In this document: positions 44,251 through 53,969 of the stretch, piece after piece
Layout: every line of letters begins with the position of its first letter
Position numbering within the stretch: position 1 is the stretch's first letter
Assembly (NCBI RefSeq): GCF_002239585.1
Contig: NZ_NDFH01000003.1
Coordinates: 1,251,283-1,315,282 of the forward strand
Origin: Psychromonas sp. CD1
GTDB taxonomy: Bacteria > Pseudomonadota > Gammaproteobacteria > Enterobacterales > Psychromonadaceae
Reading direction: 5' to 3'
DNA length: 64,000 nt
Notes under the pieces: generated by a model
Databases searched by the model: none
What the model was told of the DNA's origin: nothing
The model's input: the letters and a program-made list of their open reading frames with translations, nothing else
Translations under genes and position numbers: made by a program

Positions 44251-45093
44251 ATGAAATATATTGGTGCACACGTCAGTGCTTCTGGCGGTGTGTTTAATGC
44301 CCCCCAAAACGCTTCTAAAATCGGAGCAAATGCATTTGCATTATTTACTAAAAACCAACGCCGTTGGGAAGCAAAACCGTTAGATGATGCAACCATTGAA
44401 AAATTTAAAGCTGCCTGCCAACTTTATCATTTTTCTGCAGATCAAATTTTACCACACGACTCATATTTAATTAATCTTGGCCATCCGGAAACCGAAGCAT
44501 TACAAAAATCACGCAACGCATTTCTTGATGAAATATTACGTTGCCAGCAATTAGGATTAACACTACTTAATTTCCATCCTGGGAGTCATCTTAAAAAAAT
44601 AAGCAGTTCAGATTGTTTACTCCGAATTGCCGAGAGTATCAATTGGGCATTAGAAAAATCTAAAACGGTAAAAGCTGTCATAGAGAATACCGCAGGACAA
44701 GGCACAAATCTCGGCTATCAATTTGAACAATTAGCCACCATTATTGAACACGTCGAAGATAAAAGCCGTATTGGCGTATGTTTAGACACTTGCCATACCT
44801 TTGTCTCAGGTTATGATTTAAGAACAACACAAGCGTGTGATGATACATTTCAAGCTTTTTCTGATATTGTTGGTTTTAATTATTTGAGTGCTATGCATAT
44901 TAATGATAGTAAAGTACCTTTAGGTAGCCATGTGGATAGACATGCCTCGTTAGGAGAAGGTAAAATTGGTTGGATTTGTTTCCAATATATTATGCAAGAT
45001 AATCGATTTAATTCCATTCCGTTAATATTAGAGACTTCAAATCCAAATATATGGGCCGACGAAATTCGACAATTACAACAATGGGCGAAATAA
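44251..45093 (+). CDS. nfo: Endonuclease IV
   Basis: AP endonuclease of base-excision repair with three zinc ions. Family motifs: [17 protein letters not shown] at the start, [35 protein letters not shown] and [16 protein letters not shown]. Length of 280 residues matches E. coli (285). AAGGA precedes the ATG. Confidence 0.97.
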   Translation: MKYIGAHVSASGGVFNAPQNASKIGANAFALFTKNQRRWEAKPLDDATIEKFKAACQLYHFSADQILPHDSYLINLGHPETEALQKSRNAFLDEILRCQQLGLTLLNFHPGSHLKKISSSDCLLRIAESINWALEKSKTVKAVIENTAGQGTNLGYQFEQLATIIEHVEDKSRIGVCLDTCHTFVSGYDLRTTQACDDTFQAFSDIVGFNYLSAMHINDSKVPLGSHVDRHASLGEGKIGWICFQYIMQDNRFNSIPLILETSNPNIWADEIRQLQQWAK

Positions 45094-45140
45094 TGTAATG
45101 TCTATTTTACCTATATTGTTTATTTTAACTTAGAGCAAGA

Positions 45141-47285
45141 ATGCCGATGTTTACACCTCTTAATGATGTGATAAAAACTTATTTAACCGCTGAACAATGC
45201 GCATTTATTGAGCGAGCTTATCATTTTGCGGCAAATGCACATAAAGGCGTGACCCGCGCAAGTGGTGAGCCCTATATAACGCATCCTGTTGCAGTTGCAA
45301 GTATATTAGCGTCTATGCAACTAGATCATGAAGCAATAACGGCGGCTTTATTACATGACGTACTCGAAGACACCGATGCAACATATCAACAATTAAGTGA
45401 TACATTTAATCCTGTTGTCGCCAATTTAGTTGAGGGCGTGACTAAACTCGATAAAATTAACTTTAAAAATCGCGAACAGGCACAGGCGTCTAACATTTGT
45501 AAAATGTTAATCGCAATGTCTAAAGACTTTCGCGTTATGCTAATAAAACTTGCCGATCGCGTTCATAACATGCGCACCTTAGATTCTTTACGCCCAGACA
45601 AACGGAAACGTATTGCTCGCGAGACTTTTGAAATATTTACGCCGATTGCGGATAGACTCGGCCTCCACTTTTTAAAAAATGAACTCGAAGAACTCGCATT
45701 TAAAGCATCTAACTCTAGTCGTTATTACGTATTAAAAGCCGCTATCAGTAAAGCACGTGGCAATCGTAAAGATTTTATTCAGGGTATTTGTGACGAAATA
45801 TCGCTTAAACTAGAGAATATAAAGATTGATGCAAAGGTAGTTGGTAGAGAAAAACATTTATATAGTTTATATAGGAAAATGCGTAAAAAAGGTTGTCAGT
45901 TCCACGATGTGATGGATGTCTATGCTTTTCGTATTATCGTCAACGATCTAGACACTTGCTATCGTGTTTTAGGTCAAATGCATCATTTGTATCAACCTAA
46001 ATTAGAATATTTTAAAGATTATATTGCGATACCCAAAGCCAATAGTTATCAATCCATACACACGACATTAATTACCCACCACGGGGTTAATATTGAGATC
46101 CAAATTAGAACTCAAGATATGGATATGGTGGCGAGACAAGGGATTGCTGCACATTGGAGCTATAAAAGTGACAATAAAAATTCAAACATTATCGCTCAAT
46201 TACAAACAAGAAATTGGTTCCAAGGTCTAGGCGAGCCAGATGATAATTCAACTAACTCTCTTCTTTTATTAGAAAATATTAAAGCAGAATTAGGTAATAA
46301 TGAGATCCATGTATTAACCCCTCAGGGAAAAATATTAGTCTTACCTGCACATGCTACCTCCGTTGATTTTGCCTATGCTTTGCATACCAATATTGGCCAC
46401 CGCTGTATTGGCGCAAAAGTAGATAATGAATATTCACTACTCAGTAATAAATTAGAAAGTGGACAAACTATCGAAATTATTACGCGAGATAATTTACAAC
46501 CTAGTGCAAATTGGTTAAATTTTGTCGCCACGCATAAGGCACGTAGCAGCATTCGTCAGTACCTAAAACAACAACCAGATGAAATCAGTATTCCTGATGG
46601 CCGTCTCCTATTAAAACAAGCACTTAATCACACTAATTTAGCAGATATTCCACAAAAAAATATCGATAGCGTCATCAAAGACTATCGCCTTGCTGACTTT
46701 AAAAGTTTATTAAATGCCATTGGTAAAGGACAATTGTTAAGTATGATCATCGCTCGACGCTTACGTGGCAATTCAGACGGTCTAACTGAATCTATACATA
46801 AGCAGCCCTATCGACAAAGTGCGGTTCAAGGTGCTGAAGACATGATGATAACTTACGCAAACTGTTGTAAACCCTTACCTGGCGACCCTATAATAGCCCA
46901 TACTAGTTCAATTAAAGGGCTCGTCATACATTTAAAAAATTGTCATAATGTCATAGGTTTTAAAAATGAACGTGATAAATATATCTCAATAGAATGGGAT
47001 ATGAATTTTATGAACCAATATGAGTATGCTAGCGATCTACAAGTATTAATGGTCAACCATAAAGCCGGTCTAGCAAAACTTTTTACGATTATATCCAAAA
47101 GTAATGCTAATGTAGCCGGATTACACACCACCGAACTCTCAAATGATCTCTACGCCATCAACATTACGATCACGGTCATTAATCGAATACATTTATCACG
47201 TATAATGCGTCAGATAAAAAAATTATCTAGCGTAAAAAGCGTCAAACGTAGTAATCCCCAAAAACAGCCTAAAGGAGAAATTTAA
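45141..47285 (+). CDS. spoT: Bifunctional (p)ppGpp synthetase/hydrolase SpoT
   Basis: Alarmone enzyme of the stringent response. The hydrolase domain has ITHPVAVASILA and ALLHDVLEDT (intact HD), so hydrolysis is expected. The synthetase domain has GREKHLYSLYRKM and FRIIVNDLDTCYRVLG; a TGS domain (HVLTPQGKILVLPAHATSVDFAYALHT) and a C-terminal ACT domain complete it. SpoT rather than RelA, because the HD motif is intact. Length of 714 residues compared with 702 in E. coli. Confidence 0.95.
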   Translation: MPMFTPLNDVIKTYLTAEQCAFIERAYHFAANAHKGVTRASGEPYITHPVAVASILASMQLDHEAITAALLHDVLEDTDATYQQLSDTFNPVVANLVEGVTKLDKINFKNREQAQASNICKMLIAMSKDFRVMLIKLADRVHNMRTLDSLRPDKRKRIARETFEIFTPIADRLGLHFLKNELEELAFKASNSSRYYVLKAAISKARGNRKDFIQGICDEISLKLENIKIDAKVVGREKHLYSLYRKMRKKGCQFHDVMDVYAFRIIVNDLDTCYRVLGQMHHLYQPKLEYFKDYIAIPKANSYQSIHTTLITHHGVNIEIQIRTQDMDMVARQGIAAHWSYKSDNKNSNIIAQLQTRNWFQGLGEPDDNSTNSLLLLENIKAELGNNEIHVLTPQGKILVLPAHATSVDFAYALHTNIGHRCIGAKVDNEYSLLSNKLESGQTIEIITRDNLQPSANWLNFVATHKARSSIRQYLKQQPDEISIPDGRLLLKQALNHTNLADIPQKNIDSVIKDYRLADFKSLLNAIGKGQLLSMIIARRLRGNSDGLTESIHKQPYRQSAVQGAEDMMITYANCCKPLPGDPIIAHTSSIKGLVIHLKNCHNVIGFKNERDKYISIEWDMNFMNQYEYASDLQVLMVNHKAGLAKLFTIISKSNANVAGLHTTELSNDLYAINITITVINRIHLSRIMRQIKKLSSVKSVKRSNPQKQPKGEI

Positions 47286-47329
47286 TGAACAAATACCACG
47301 TAGTAACTTTACGCAATACTTCAACTTAA
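47285..47329 (+). CDS. Possible 14-residue ORF after spoT
   Basis: The ATG overlaps the spoT stop (TAATG) and has a strong AAAGGAG eight bases upstream, but the frame, MNKYHVVTLRNTST, ends after 14 codons. In E. coli the gene after spoT is trmH; no resemblance was seen. It could be the remnant of a lost downstream gene or a coupled micro-protein. Weak evidence. Confidence 0.25.
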   Translation: MNKYHVVTLRNTST

Positions 47330-47345
47330 AACAACTCACAGTTTT

Positions 47346-47897
47346 TTAATCAACAGACAAGCACGGAGAACAACGAGATATCTTTGCGAATTGACGACTA
47401 AAAATTTTAACGCTAGACCAATCGGTTAACTCTATATCCTTACTTTTATCCGTATTTCCTCCTGTCATTTTCATAATGAGTTGGATCAATAAGGTCTGCC
47501 ACCAATTATATCTAGAATAAAGTAATGCTCCGGCAAAGACAGCCATTAACTGGGGTTTCCATGATGATTGCTGTAAAAATTTTTGCATATATGTATTATT
47601 TTCTACTTTTGCTTTTTCTGGATTTCTTGCCGTTAAGCAAACCAGAAAAAAAGCATGAGGTAAGAGATCCAACTCCACGTGATATTTGTTCACAAAAGTT
47701 AAAAAGCTTTTCCGTACATGCCCATAACGAATGGATGCCCCAAGTAAAACATTGTCGTAATCTTCAAAATTAATCTCTGGATCCAGATCAACATCGAATA
47801 ATTCTTTTTCTCCTTCGATAAAATCACTAATATAGTTTATGATTTTTAACGTTTGTCCCTCAACCGATGAGTATAAAACTAATGTCTTTGTTGCCAT
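47346..47897 (-). CDS. hemG: Menaquinone-dependent protoporphyrinogen IX dehydrogenase
   Basis: Flavodoxin-like enzyme of haem synthesis. The FMN-binding start TLVLYSSVEGQTLKIINYISDFI and VLLGASIRYGHVRKS and AVFAGALLYSRYNWWQTLLIQLIMKMTGGNTD are characteristic. Length of 183 residues matches E. coli (181). Its ATG is next to the trkH stop, in the E. coli order yigZ-trkH-hemG. Confidence 0.95.
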   Translation of the reverse strand: MATKTLVLYSSVEGQTLKIINYISDFIEGEKELFDVDLDPEINFEDYDNVLLGASIRYGHVRKSFLTFVNKYHVELDLLPHAFFLVCLTARNPEKAKVENNTYMQKFLQQSSWKPQLMAVFAGALLYSRYNWWQTLLIQLIMKMTGGNTDKSKDIELTDWSSVKIFSRQFAKISRCSPCLSVD

Positions 47898-49355
47898 TTA
47901 ATTCTTCCAATAAATAGGTGTAAATAACACCAATAACGTAAATATTTCTAATCGACCAAATAGCATTGCCACGATCATTATCCATTTTGAACTGTCGTTA
48001 ACCTCATTAAAGTGCACCGCAACCTGACCCAATCCCGGCCCTAAATTATTTAACATCGCAACAGTAGCAGAAAAAGAACTCAGTTCATCCATTCCCGTCA
48101 TCGCAAGAGCCAACATACACAAAATAAAAACCAAGGCATACGTTGAAAAGAACCCCCACACCGCATCAACAACACGATCTGGAACAGCTTTATTCGCTAA
48201 TTTAATTTTATACACGGCTTTAGGATGAACAATTCGCTTTAATTCACGTAAACCCTGTAAATTAAGCAATAAAATCCGAATAACCTTTAGCCCCCCTCCC
48301 GTTGAACCTGCACAGCCACCAATAAAACTCGCTAAAACTAATAACACAGGTAAAAATAATGGCCAATTAGCAAAAGAAGTAGTGCTAAAACCCGCGGTAG
48401 TCGAAATAGAAACAGCTTGAAATAAAGATTGTGAAAAGGTTCGCTCAATAGATGAATACACTTGATGATTCATTAACGTAATAAAACAAATCAAAGTTAA
48501 AATGATTTGTATCGATAAAAACATCCGCACTTCTGGGTCTTTTTTATATAGAGACAAAGAAAATTTAGGGGCGCTAAACGCACGAAAATGCAAAGCATAA
48601 TTAACCCCAGATATAAGTAAAAAAACGACCGTAATAATATTAATAATATCACTTTCAAAATATCCAATACTCGCATCATGCGTCGAGAAACCACCAATTG
48701 AAACGGTCGAAAAGCTATGCCCTAATGCATCAAAAAGGCTCATTCCAGCAAGCCAAAAAGCTAACATACAAGCCACCGTTAGACACAAATAAATATACCA
48801 AAGTGCTTTGGCAGTTTCCGCAATTCTCGGGGTCATTTTAGAATCTTTTATTGGTCCAGGGGTTTCTGCTCTATATAGTTGCATCCCTCCAATACCCAGC
48901 ATAGGTAAAATAGCAACGGCAAGCACAATAATCCCCATTCCGCCAAACCATTGCAACATTTGCCTATAAAAAAGAATGGACTTAGGTAAGTTATCTAAAT
49001 TTTCAATTACGGTTGCGCCGGTGGTGGTCAGGCCAGAAAAAGATTCAAAAAATGCACTGGCAATATTCATGTCCAAGCGCGAACTCATTAAAAAAGGAAT
49101 GGCCCCAACACTGCCTAGAGTGACCCAAAATATCACGACTATTAAAAAACCATCGCGTATTCTAAGTTCTGTTTTTCTATTTCGATTCGGCGCCCAAAGA
49201 AGAAAGCTAATAAAAAGTGTGATCGCAAACGCAGTTAAAAAGTCATCTCCCCCTCCATCATTATAAATAGATGCAACAAAAACAGGGGGCAACATCGTTA
49301 AGCTAAATAAGCCGATGAGTAAGCCCACAATGCGTATTATAGAGCGAAAAGCCAT
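47898..49355 (-). CDS. trkH: Trk potassium uptake protein TrkH
   Basis: Membrane subunit of the Trk K+ uptake system. About ten hydrophobic helices are visible. The pore motifs include ESFSGLTTTGATV, SIGGFSTHDASIG, STTAGFSTTSF and NNLGPGLGQV, which form the four selectivity loops. Length of 485 residues matches E. coli (483). It sits between yigZ and hemG. Works with TrkA, which is not in this window. Confidence 0.96.
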   Translation of the reverse strand: MAFRSIIRIVGLLIGLFSLTMLPPVFVASIYNDGGGDDFLTAFAITLFISFLLWAPNRNRKTELRIRDGFLIVVIFWVTLGSVGAIPFLMSSRLDMNIASAFFESFSGLTTTGATVIENLDNLPKSILFYRQMLQWFGGMGIIVLAVAILPMLGIGGMQLYRAETPGPIKDSKMTPRIAETAKALWYIYLCLTVACMLAFWLAGMSLFDALGHSFSTVSIGGFSTHDASIGYFESDIINIITVVFLLISGVNYALHFRAFSAPKFSLSLYKKDPEVRMFLSIQIILTLICFITLMNHQVYSSIERTFSQSLFQAVSISTTAGFSTTSFANWPLFLPVLLVLASFIGGCAGSTGGGLKVIRILLLNLQGLRELKRIVHPKAVYKIKLANKAVPDRVVDAVWGFFSTYALVFILCMLALAMTGMDELSSFSATVAMLNNLGPGLGQVAVHFNEVNDSSKWIMIVAMLFGRLEIFTLLVLFTPIYWKN

Positions 49356-49359
49356 TTAA

Positions 49360-49995
49360 CTATTCCACACTATCATTATCATCGCTAATGTTTTTAACAT
49401 GCACTTTACCTTGTGTTATCGATGCTATCTTAAGTAAAAAAGACGCACATTTACGCACATCAATAGCCAAGATTACATCCACTTTATATTGATATTTAAT
49501 GTGCACCACATACCCCCAATAATCAGCGAGGATATTTTCTATTAATGCCATTTGTGCATGATCACACTGTAGTTGATATTGCTTATAAAAACATTTTTCG
49601 CGCACCTGCATTTGCTTAATTAATTGCCGAATACCATTTGAATAGGCATGTACTAATCCTCCTGTACCCAGTTTTACCCCTCCTGAATAGCGCACTACAA
49701 CGCCAAGAAGCTCACCTACTTTTGCTCCCTGTAACAGACTTAGCATTGGCTTTCCCGCCGTTCCCTTTGGCTCGCCATCATCACTACACCCTTGCTCTAC
49801 ACTCGCAGATGGACTACCTGCAATGTAAGCCCAACAATGATGTCCTGCATTAGGGTGTGACAATTTTATTTCTTGTAGGCGTGACATTGCATTACTCTTA
49901 CCTGATGCATGCATAAGATAAGTGATAAACCGACTTTTTTTTATCTCTTCTTTATAACAAAGATCTTTTTCTAAAACAGGGTACGCATTAAGCAT
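49360..49995 (-). CDS. yigZ: IMPACT/YigZ family protein
   Basis: Cytoplasmic protein of the IMPACT family. Diagnostic stretch: EEIKKSRFITYLMHA at the N-terminus, then HHCWAYIAG, CSDDGEPKGTAGKPML and VVVRYSGGVKLGTGGLVHAY. A small C-terminal domain completes it. Length of 211 residues compared with 204 in E. coli. It lies just 4 bases before trkH and is probably cotranscribed. Exact role unknown. Confidence 0.93.
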   Translation of the reverse strand: MLNAYPVLEKDLCYKEEIKKSRFITYLMHASGKSNAMSRLQEIKLSHPNAGHHCWAYIAGSPSASVEQGCSDDGEPKGTAGKPMLSLLQGAKVGELLGVVVRYSGGVKLGTGGLVHAYSNGIRQLIKQMQVREKCFYKQYQLQCDHAQMALIENILADYWGYVVHIKYQYKVDVILAIDVRKCASFLLKIASITQGKVHVKNISDDNDSVE

Positions 49996-50532
49996 TCATA
50001 GACTCCAATAAAACTACACTAAAAGCACTCGCTCTTTCCAACGGCTATTTTCTTATCGATTACCCTTTACTTAAACTCAACCATTCTTCGTGTTTTTATA
50101 AAACGACGATATAATAACGCAACTTAAAAAATAAGACATTAACTACACTTTTTTATGCGTCTATTACAAGTGAAATAAAAAAGCCGATATATCCATCATA
50201 AATACTACATATAAGCATAAAACATCAAATGCTGACAAAGTAGAAAACAACCTCAAACGAGGCGCTATACCCTCTCAAAAAAGAATATAAAGAGAAGTGA
50301 TATTAAGCCCTGTTTTTGTTAGAGTATAGAGTATATCAAGATCTGCAGAGTACATGAGTACCTCTATAAAGATAACGAGTACCTTACGTGTTACAAGCTC
50401 CTTATCAGAGAAAACATTTATAAATTAAGCGCAGAAAACCAAATTTAAGCATCTCTATATAATTAAATACACAAATAAAAACAATCATTCGCGATAAGTT
50501 GCATCACTACAAATATTAGATCAGGATAAGAC
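49996..50532. other. Intergenic region without a recognisable gene
   Basis: A 537-base gap between the divergent yigZ and dnaB genes. AT-rich, with a few short GAGTA repeats near 50320-50390, and no conserved frame or RNA gene found. Promoters for both genes should be here; a clear one was not assigned. GGATAAG stands just before dnaB as its ribosome site. Confidence 0.5.
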
Positions 50533-51933
50533 ATGGCAGATAAAGCACGTTATAACGTATCAAAGAAGCACCCCTTATCAAGCACTAAAACAGTACCTCA
50601 TTCTTTTGAAGCCGAGCAAGCTATCATTGGTGGTTTATTGCTCAAAAATGATGCTTGGAATGATGTTGCAGAACGAGTGGTAGAGCGTGATTTTTATCAC
50701 CGTGCGCACCGTACGATTTTTGCAACGATTGAAAAGTTAAGTGGTGAAGATGTTCCTGTCGATCTCGTAACACTCTCTGAATCCTTAGAAAATAACCAAG
50801 TCTTAGAAGCCATTGGTGGAATAGCTTATCTTGCAGAGTTATTACAAAACACCCCAAGTGCAGCCAATATTAATAATTATGCGGATATTGTACGTGAACG
50901 TGCCATCGTGCGAGAGCTGATTGGTGTGGCCAATGAAATTGCTGAAGCGGGTTATGAAACTGAAGGGCGTAATAGTGCCGACCTACTTGATTTTGCCGAA
51001 ACAAAAGTATTTCAAATTGCAGAAGCAAGACAGAATAAGAGTGATGGTCCAAAAGCAATTAAAGATATTTTAAAAGCGACCGTTGCAAAAATTGATGATT
51101 TATGTAAAAACCCTCGCGATGGCATTACAGGGCTATCTTCGGGTTATAATGATTTAGACCAAATGACAACCGGCTTTCAACCTGGCGATTTAATTATTGT
51201 TGCTGCGCGCCCCTCTATGGGAAAAACCACTTTTGCCATGAATATGGCTGAATATGCAGCCCTTAACGCCGACAAACCCACGCTGATATTCTCATTAGAG
51301 ATGCCCGCAGAACAAATAATGAATCGTATGCTTGCGTCCCTTGGGCGCATTGATCAAAGTAAAATTCGCACAGGTCAACTCGACGAAAATGATTGGGCTT
51401 CACTTTCTTCAACAATGTCCATTTTACTCAATAAAAGTAAAATGTTTATTGATGATAGTTCAGGGTTAACGCCAACAGAATTACGCTCTCGTGCTCGCAG
51501 AATTGCACGCGACCATGACGGCATTGGCCTCATTGTTATCGATTATCTACAACTGATGCGCGTACCATCTTTAAGCGAAAATAGAACATTAGAAATTTCA
51601 GAAATATCTCGCTCTCTAAAAGCCCTTGCTAAAGAGTTACGTTGCCCCGTTATCGCGCTATCTCAACTCAACCGTGGCCTTGAACAGCGTGCAGATAAAC
51701 GCCCCATTAACTCAGATTTGCGCGAATCAGGAGCAATAGAGCAAGATGCAGATTTAATTATGTTTATTTATCGTGATGAAGTATATAACGATGACAGTAA
51801 CGAAAAAGGCATCGCTGAAATCATTATCGGCAAACAACGTAATGGACCGATTGGTAAAATCCGTTTGACCTTTCAAGGGCGCTATTCACGCTTTGATGAT
51901 TATACGGGCGCAGCATACCATGGAGAAGACTAG
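50533..51933 (+). CDS. dnaB: Replicative DNA helicase DnaB
   Basis: Hexameric replication helicase. The N-terminal domain begins PHSFEAEQAIIGGLLLKNDAW; the RecA-like motor domain has the Walker A VAARPSMGKTTFAMN, LFSLEMP, IVIDYLQLM and ALSQLNRGLEQRADKRP. Length of 466 residues matches E. coli (471). One codon apart from alr, the conserved dnaB-alr pair. Confidence 0.98.
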   Translation: MADKARYNVSKKHPLSSTKTVPHSFEAEQAIIGGLLLKNDAWNDVAERVVERDFYHRAHRTIFATIEKLSGEDVPVDLVTLSESLENNQVLEAIGGIAYLAELLQNTPSAANINNYADIVRERAIVRELIGVANEIAEAGYETEGRNSADLLDFAETKVFQIAEARQNKSDGPKAIKDILKATVAKIDDLCKNPRDGITGLSSGYNDLDQMTTGFQPGDLIIVAARPSMGKTTFAMNMAEYAALNADKPTLIFSLEMPAEQIMNRMLASLGRIDQSKIRTGQLDENDWASLSSTMSILLNKSKMFIDDSSGLTPTELRSRARRIARDHDGIGLIVIDYLQLMRVPSLSENRTLEISEISRSLKALAKELRCPVIALSQLNRGLEQRADKRPINSDLRESGAIEQDADLIMFIYRDEVYNDDSNEKGIAEIIIGKQRNGPIGKIRLTFQGRYSRFDDYTGAAYHGED

Positions 51934-53007
51934 ATGAATATTACGCGCGCTATCATTAATCTCAGCGCCCTACAGCACAATTTGCAAGTATTAAAAAAAC
52001 AAGCTCCAAACAGTAAAATATTAGCGATTATTAAAGCCAACGCATACGGCCACGGCATGATAAAAATAGCCCAAAACCTCACTGGCATATATGGCTTAGG
52101 CGTTGCACGGCTTAATGAAGCATTAGTATTGCGCGACGCTAACATCAAAACTCCAATTGTACTTTTAGAGGGTTTTTTTGCACAAGAAAACTTACCTTTA
52201 TTGGTGAAACACGACCTACAAACCGTGATCCACAGCAAACAACAAGTTATTGATTTACTTGAAGCAAAGCTCGAAAAACCCTTGAAAATATGGTTAAAAC
52301 TTGATGTGGGCATGCATCGATTAGGCTTTCATCCTCATGAGTTTCAAAAAACATACCAAAGATTAGAGCGCTGCAAAAATGTGCAAAAACCAATTAATTT
52401 AATTTGCCATTTTAACTGCGCAGATGAACTCGATAATCCTATTACAGAAAAACAAACGCAATTATTTAAAGAACAAATACAAGAAAGAAGTGGCTTACAT
52501 TCTTTAGCCAGCTCTGCAGCAACATTAGCATGGCCAACATCACATGCAGACATTATCCGCCCAGGTATTGCCTTATATGGCATTTCTCCCTTTGCAGATA
52601 AAGAAGCACAAGACTTTTCACTGCTACCCGTAATGACTCTTAAATCACGCCTAATTGCAGTTCGGGAGCATAAAAAAGGTGACGCTGTTGGTTATGGCGC
52701 ACAATGGACATCGACTCAAGATACTAAGCTTGGGGTTGTCGCTATTGGCTATGGGGATGGTTACCCGAGAATGGCTCCCGAAGGTACTCCCATACTTATT
52801 AATGGCCGTATATTACCCCTAGTTGGACGAGTATCGATGGATATGCTCACTGTCGATTTAGGCATAAATTGCACCGATAAAGTCGGTGATGATGTTACCT
52901 TATGGGGAGATGGCTTATCTGCAACACTCGTGGCTAAATATATTGGTACGATTTCTTACGAGCTCGTTACAAAATTAACTTCGCGCGTTGAATTACAATA
53001 TATATGA
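51934..53007 (+). CDS. alr: Alanine racemase
   Basis: PLP enzyme that makes D-alanine for the cell wall. AIIKANAYGHG holds the PLP lysine (Lys34), and the other catalytic region is VGYGAQW and IGYGDGYPR. Length of 357 residues matches E. coli (359). It begins directly after the dnaB stop, and its stop overlaps the menC start by 4 bases. Confidence 0.97.
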   Translation: MNITRAIINLSALQHNLQVLKKQAPNSKILAIIKANAYGHGMIKIAQNLTGIYGLGVARLNEALVLRDANIKTPIVLLEGFFAQENLPLLVKHDLQTVIHSKQQVIDLLEAKLEKPLKIWLKLDVGMHRLGFHPHEFQKTYQRLERCKNVQKPINLICHFNCADELDNPITEKQTQLFKEQIQERSGLHSLASSAATLAWPTSHADIIRPGIALYGISPFADKEAQDFSLLPVMTLKSRLIAVREHKKGDAVGYGAQWTSTQDTKLGVVAIGYGDGYPRMAPEGTPILINGRILPLVGRVSMDMLTVDLGINCTDKVGDDVTLWGDGLSATLVAKYIGTISYELVTKLTSRVELQYI

Positions 53008-53969
53008 TCCACGGGAAATTGTTTTTCTATCAAATACCCTTTGTAAATAGCATTGATTTTAAAGGTAACGTATTAAATAAACGCTGTGGTTATATATTAC
53101 AACTCAGCGACACAAACGGTCACTTTAGTTGGGGTGAAATTGCACCTTTACCCGGCTTTAGTCAAGAAACATTAGCACAAGCTAAATCACAAATAATAAA
53201 ACTGCTCGAACAAGGTATCACCTCCAGTACGTCTAAAAAACATTTATATCCCAGTGTACAATTTGCATTAAGTTGCGCCTTACAAAAAATCCCTCTGTGC
53301 TCTAAAAGCACATCAAAAATACCCGTTATCCCTTTATTACAAGGCGATATTTTATCGCAACTAGCTCAATATAAAGCGTTAGGTTTTCCGAGTTCGATTA
53401 AAATAAAAGTAGGACGAGCATCGATGGAACAAGATACACGATTATTTAATTCGCTCACACAATTAAATACTCAAGTACAAATCCGTTGTGATGCAAACCA
53501 AGCATGGAGCGCGTCTCAAGCTTCGCTCTTCTTCAGCCACATTTCACGTCAACACCTGTATTACATCGAAGAGCCGACCCCTAAACATACGCTTAATTTA
53601 ACGCTGGCACATACTTATAAAATTGCATTAGCGCTCGATGAAACATTGCAAGATGCTTCTTTTATATATCAAACAAACCCGCAGATTAAGGCGCTAATAT
53701 TAAAGCCTACCTTAATCGGTAGCCTAAGAAATATAAAAAAATGGGTACACATCGCACAAAAAGAGGATCTACACATTAGCTTTAGCTCCTCTTTTGAGTC
53801 CAGTGTCGCACTACAACATATCCGCTACTTGGCAGAACAGATACCGTTAATGCACCCTATATCTCTTGGTGTCGACACCTTAAAATATTTTCAAAAAGCC
53901 CCATTAACTCAAGCGTTAAATCTTAAACATGAAATACAACATTTAGAGTGTGTATGGACCAACGATTAG
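53004..53969 (+). CDS. menC: o-Succinylbenzoate synthase
   Basis: Enolase-superfamily enzyme of menaquinone synthesis. The conserved start F.YQIPF is followed by WGEIAPLPGFSQETL, the catalytic SIKIKVGR, RCDANQAW, IEEPT and LALDET metal-ligand stretch. Length of 321 residues matches E. coli (320). ATGA overlap with alr suggests coupling. Menaquinone would serve HyaC and HemG. Confidence 0.94.
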   Translation: MIHGKLFFYQIPFVNSIDFKGNVLNKRCGYILQLSDTNGHFSWGEIAPLPGFSQETLAQAKSQIIKLLEQGITSSTSKKHLYPSVQFALSCALQKIPLCSKSTSKIPVIPLLQGDILSQLAQYKALGFPSSIKIKVGRASMEQDTRLFNSLTQLNTQVQIRCDANQAWSASQASLFFSHISRQHLYYIEEPTPKHTLNLTLAHTYKIALALDETLQDASFIYQTNPQIKALILKPTLIGSLRNIKKWVHIAQKEDLHISFSSSFESSVALQHIRYLAEQIPLMHPISLGVDTLKYFQKAPLTQALNLKHEIQHLECVWTND

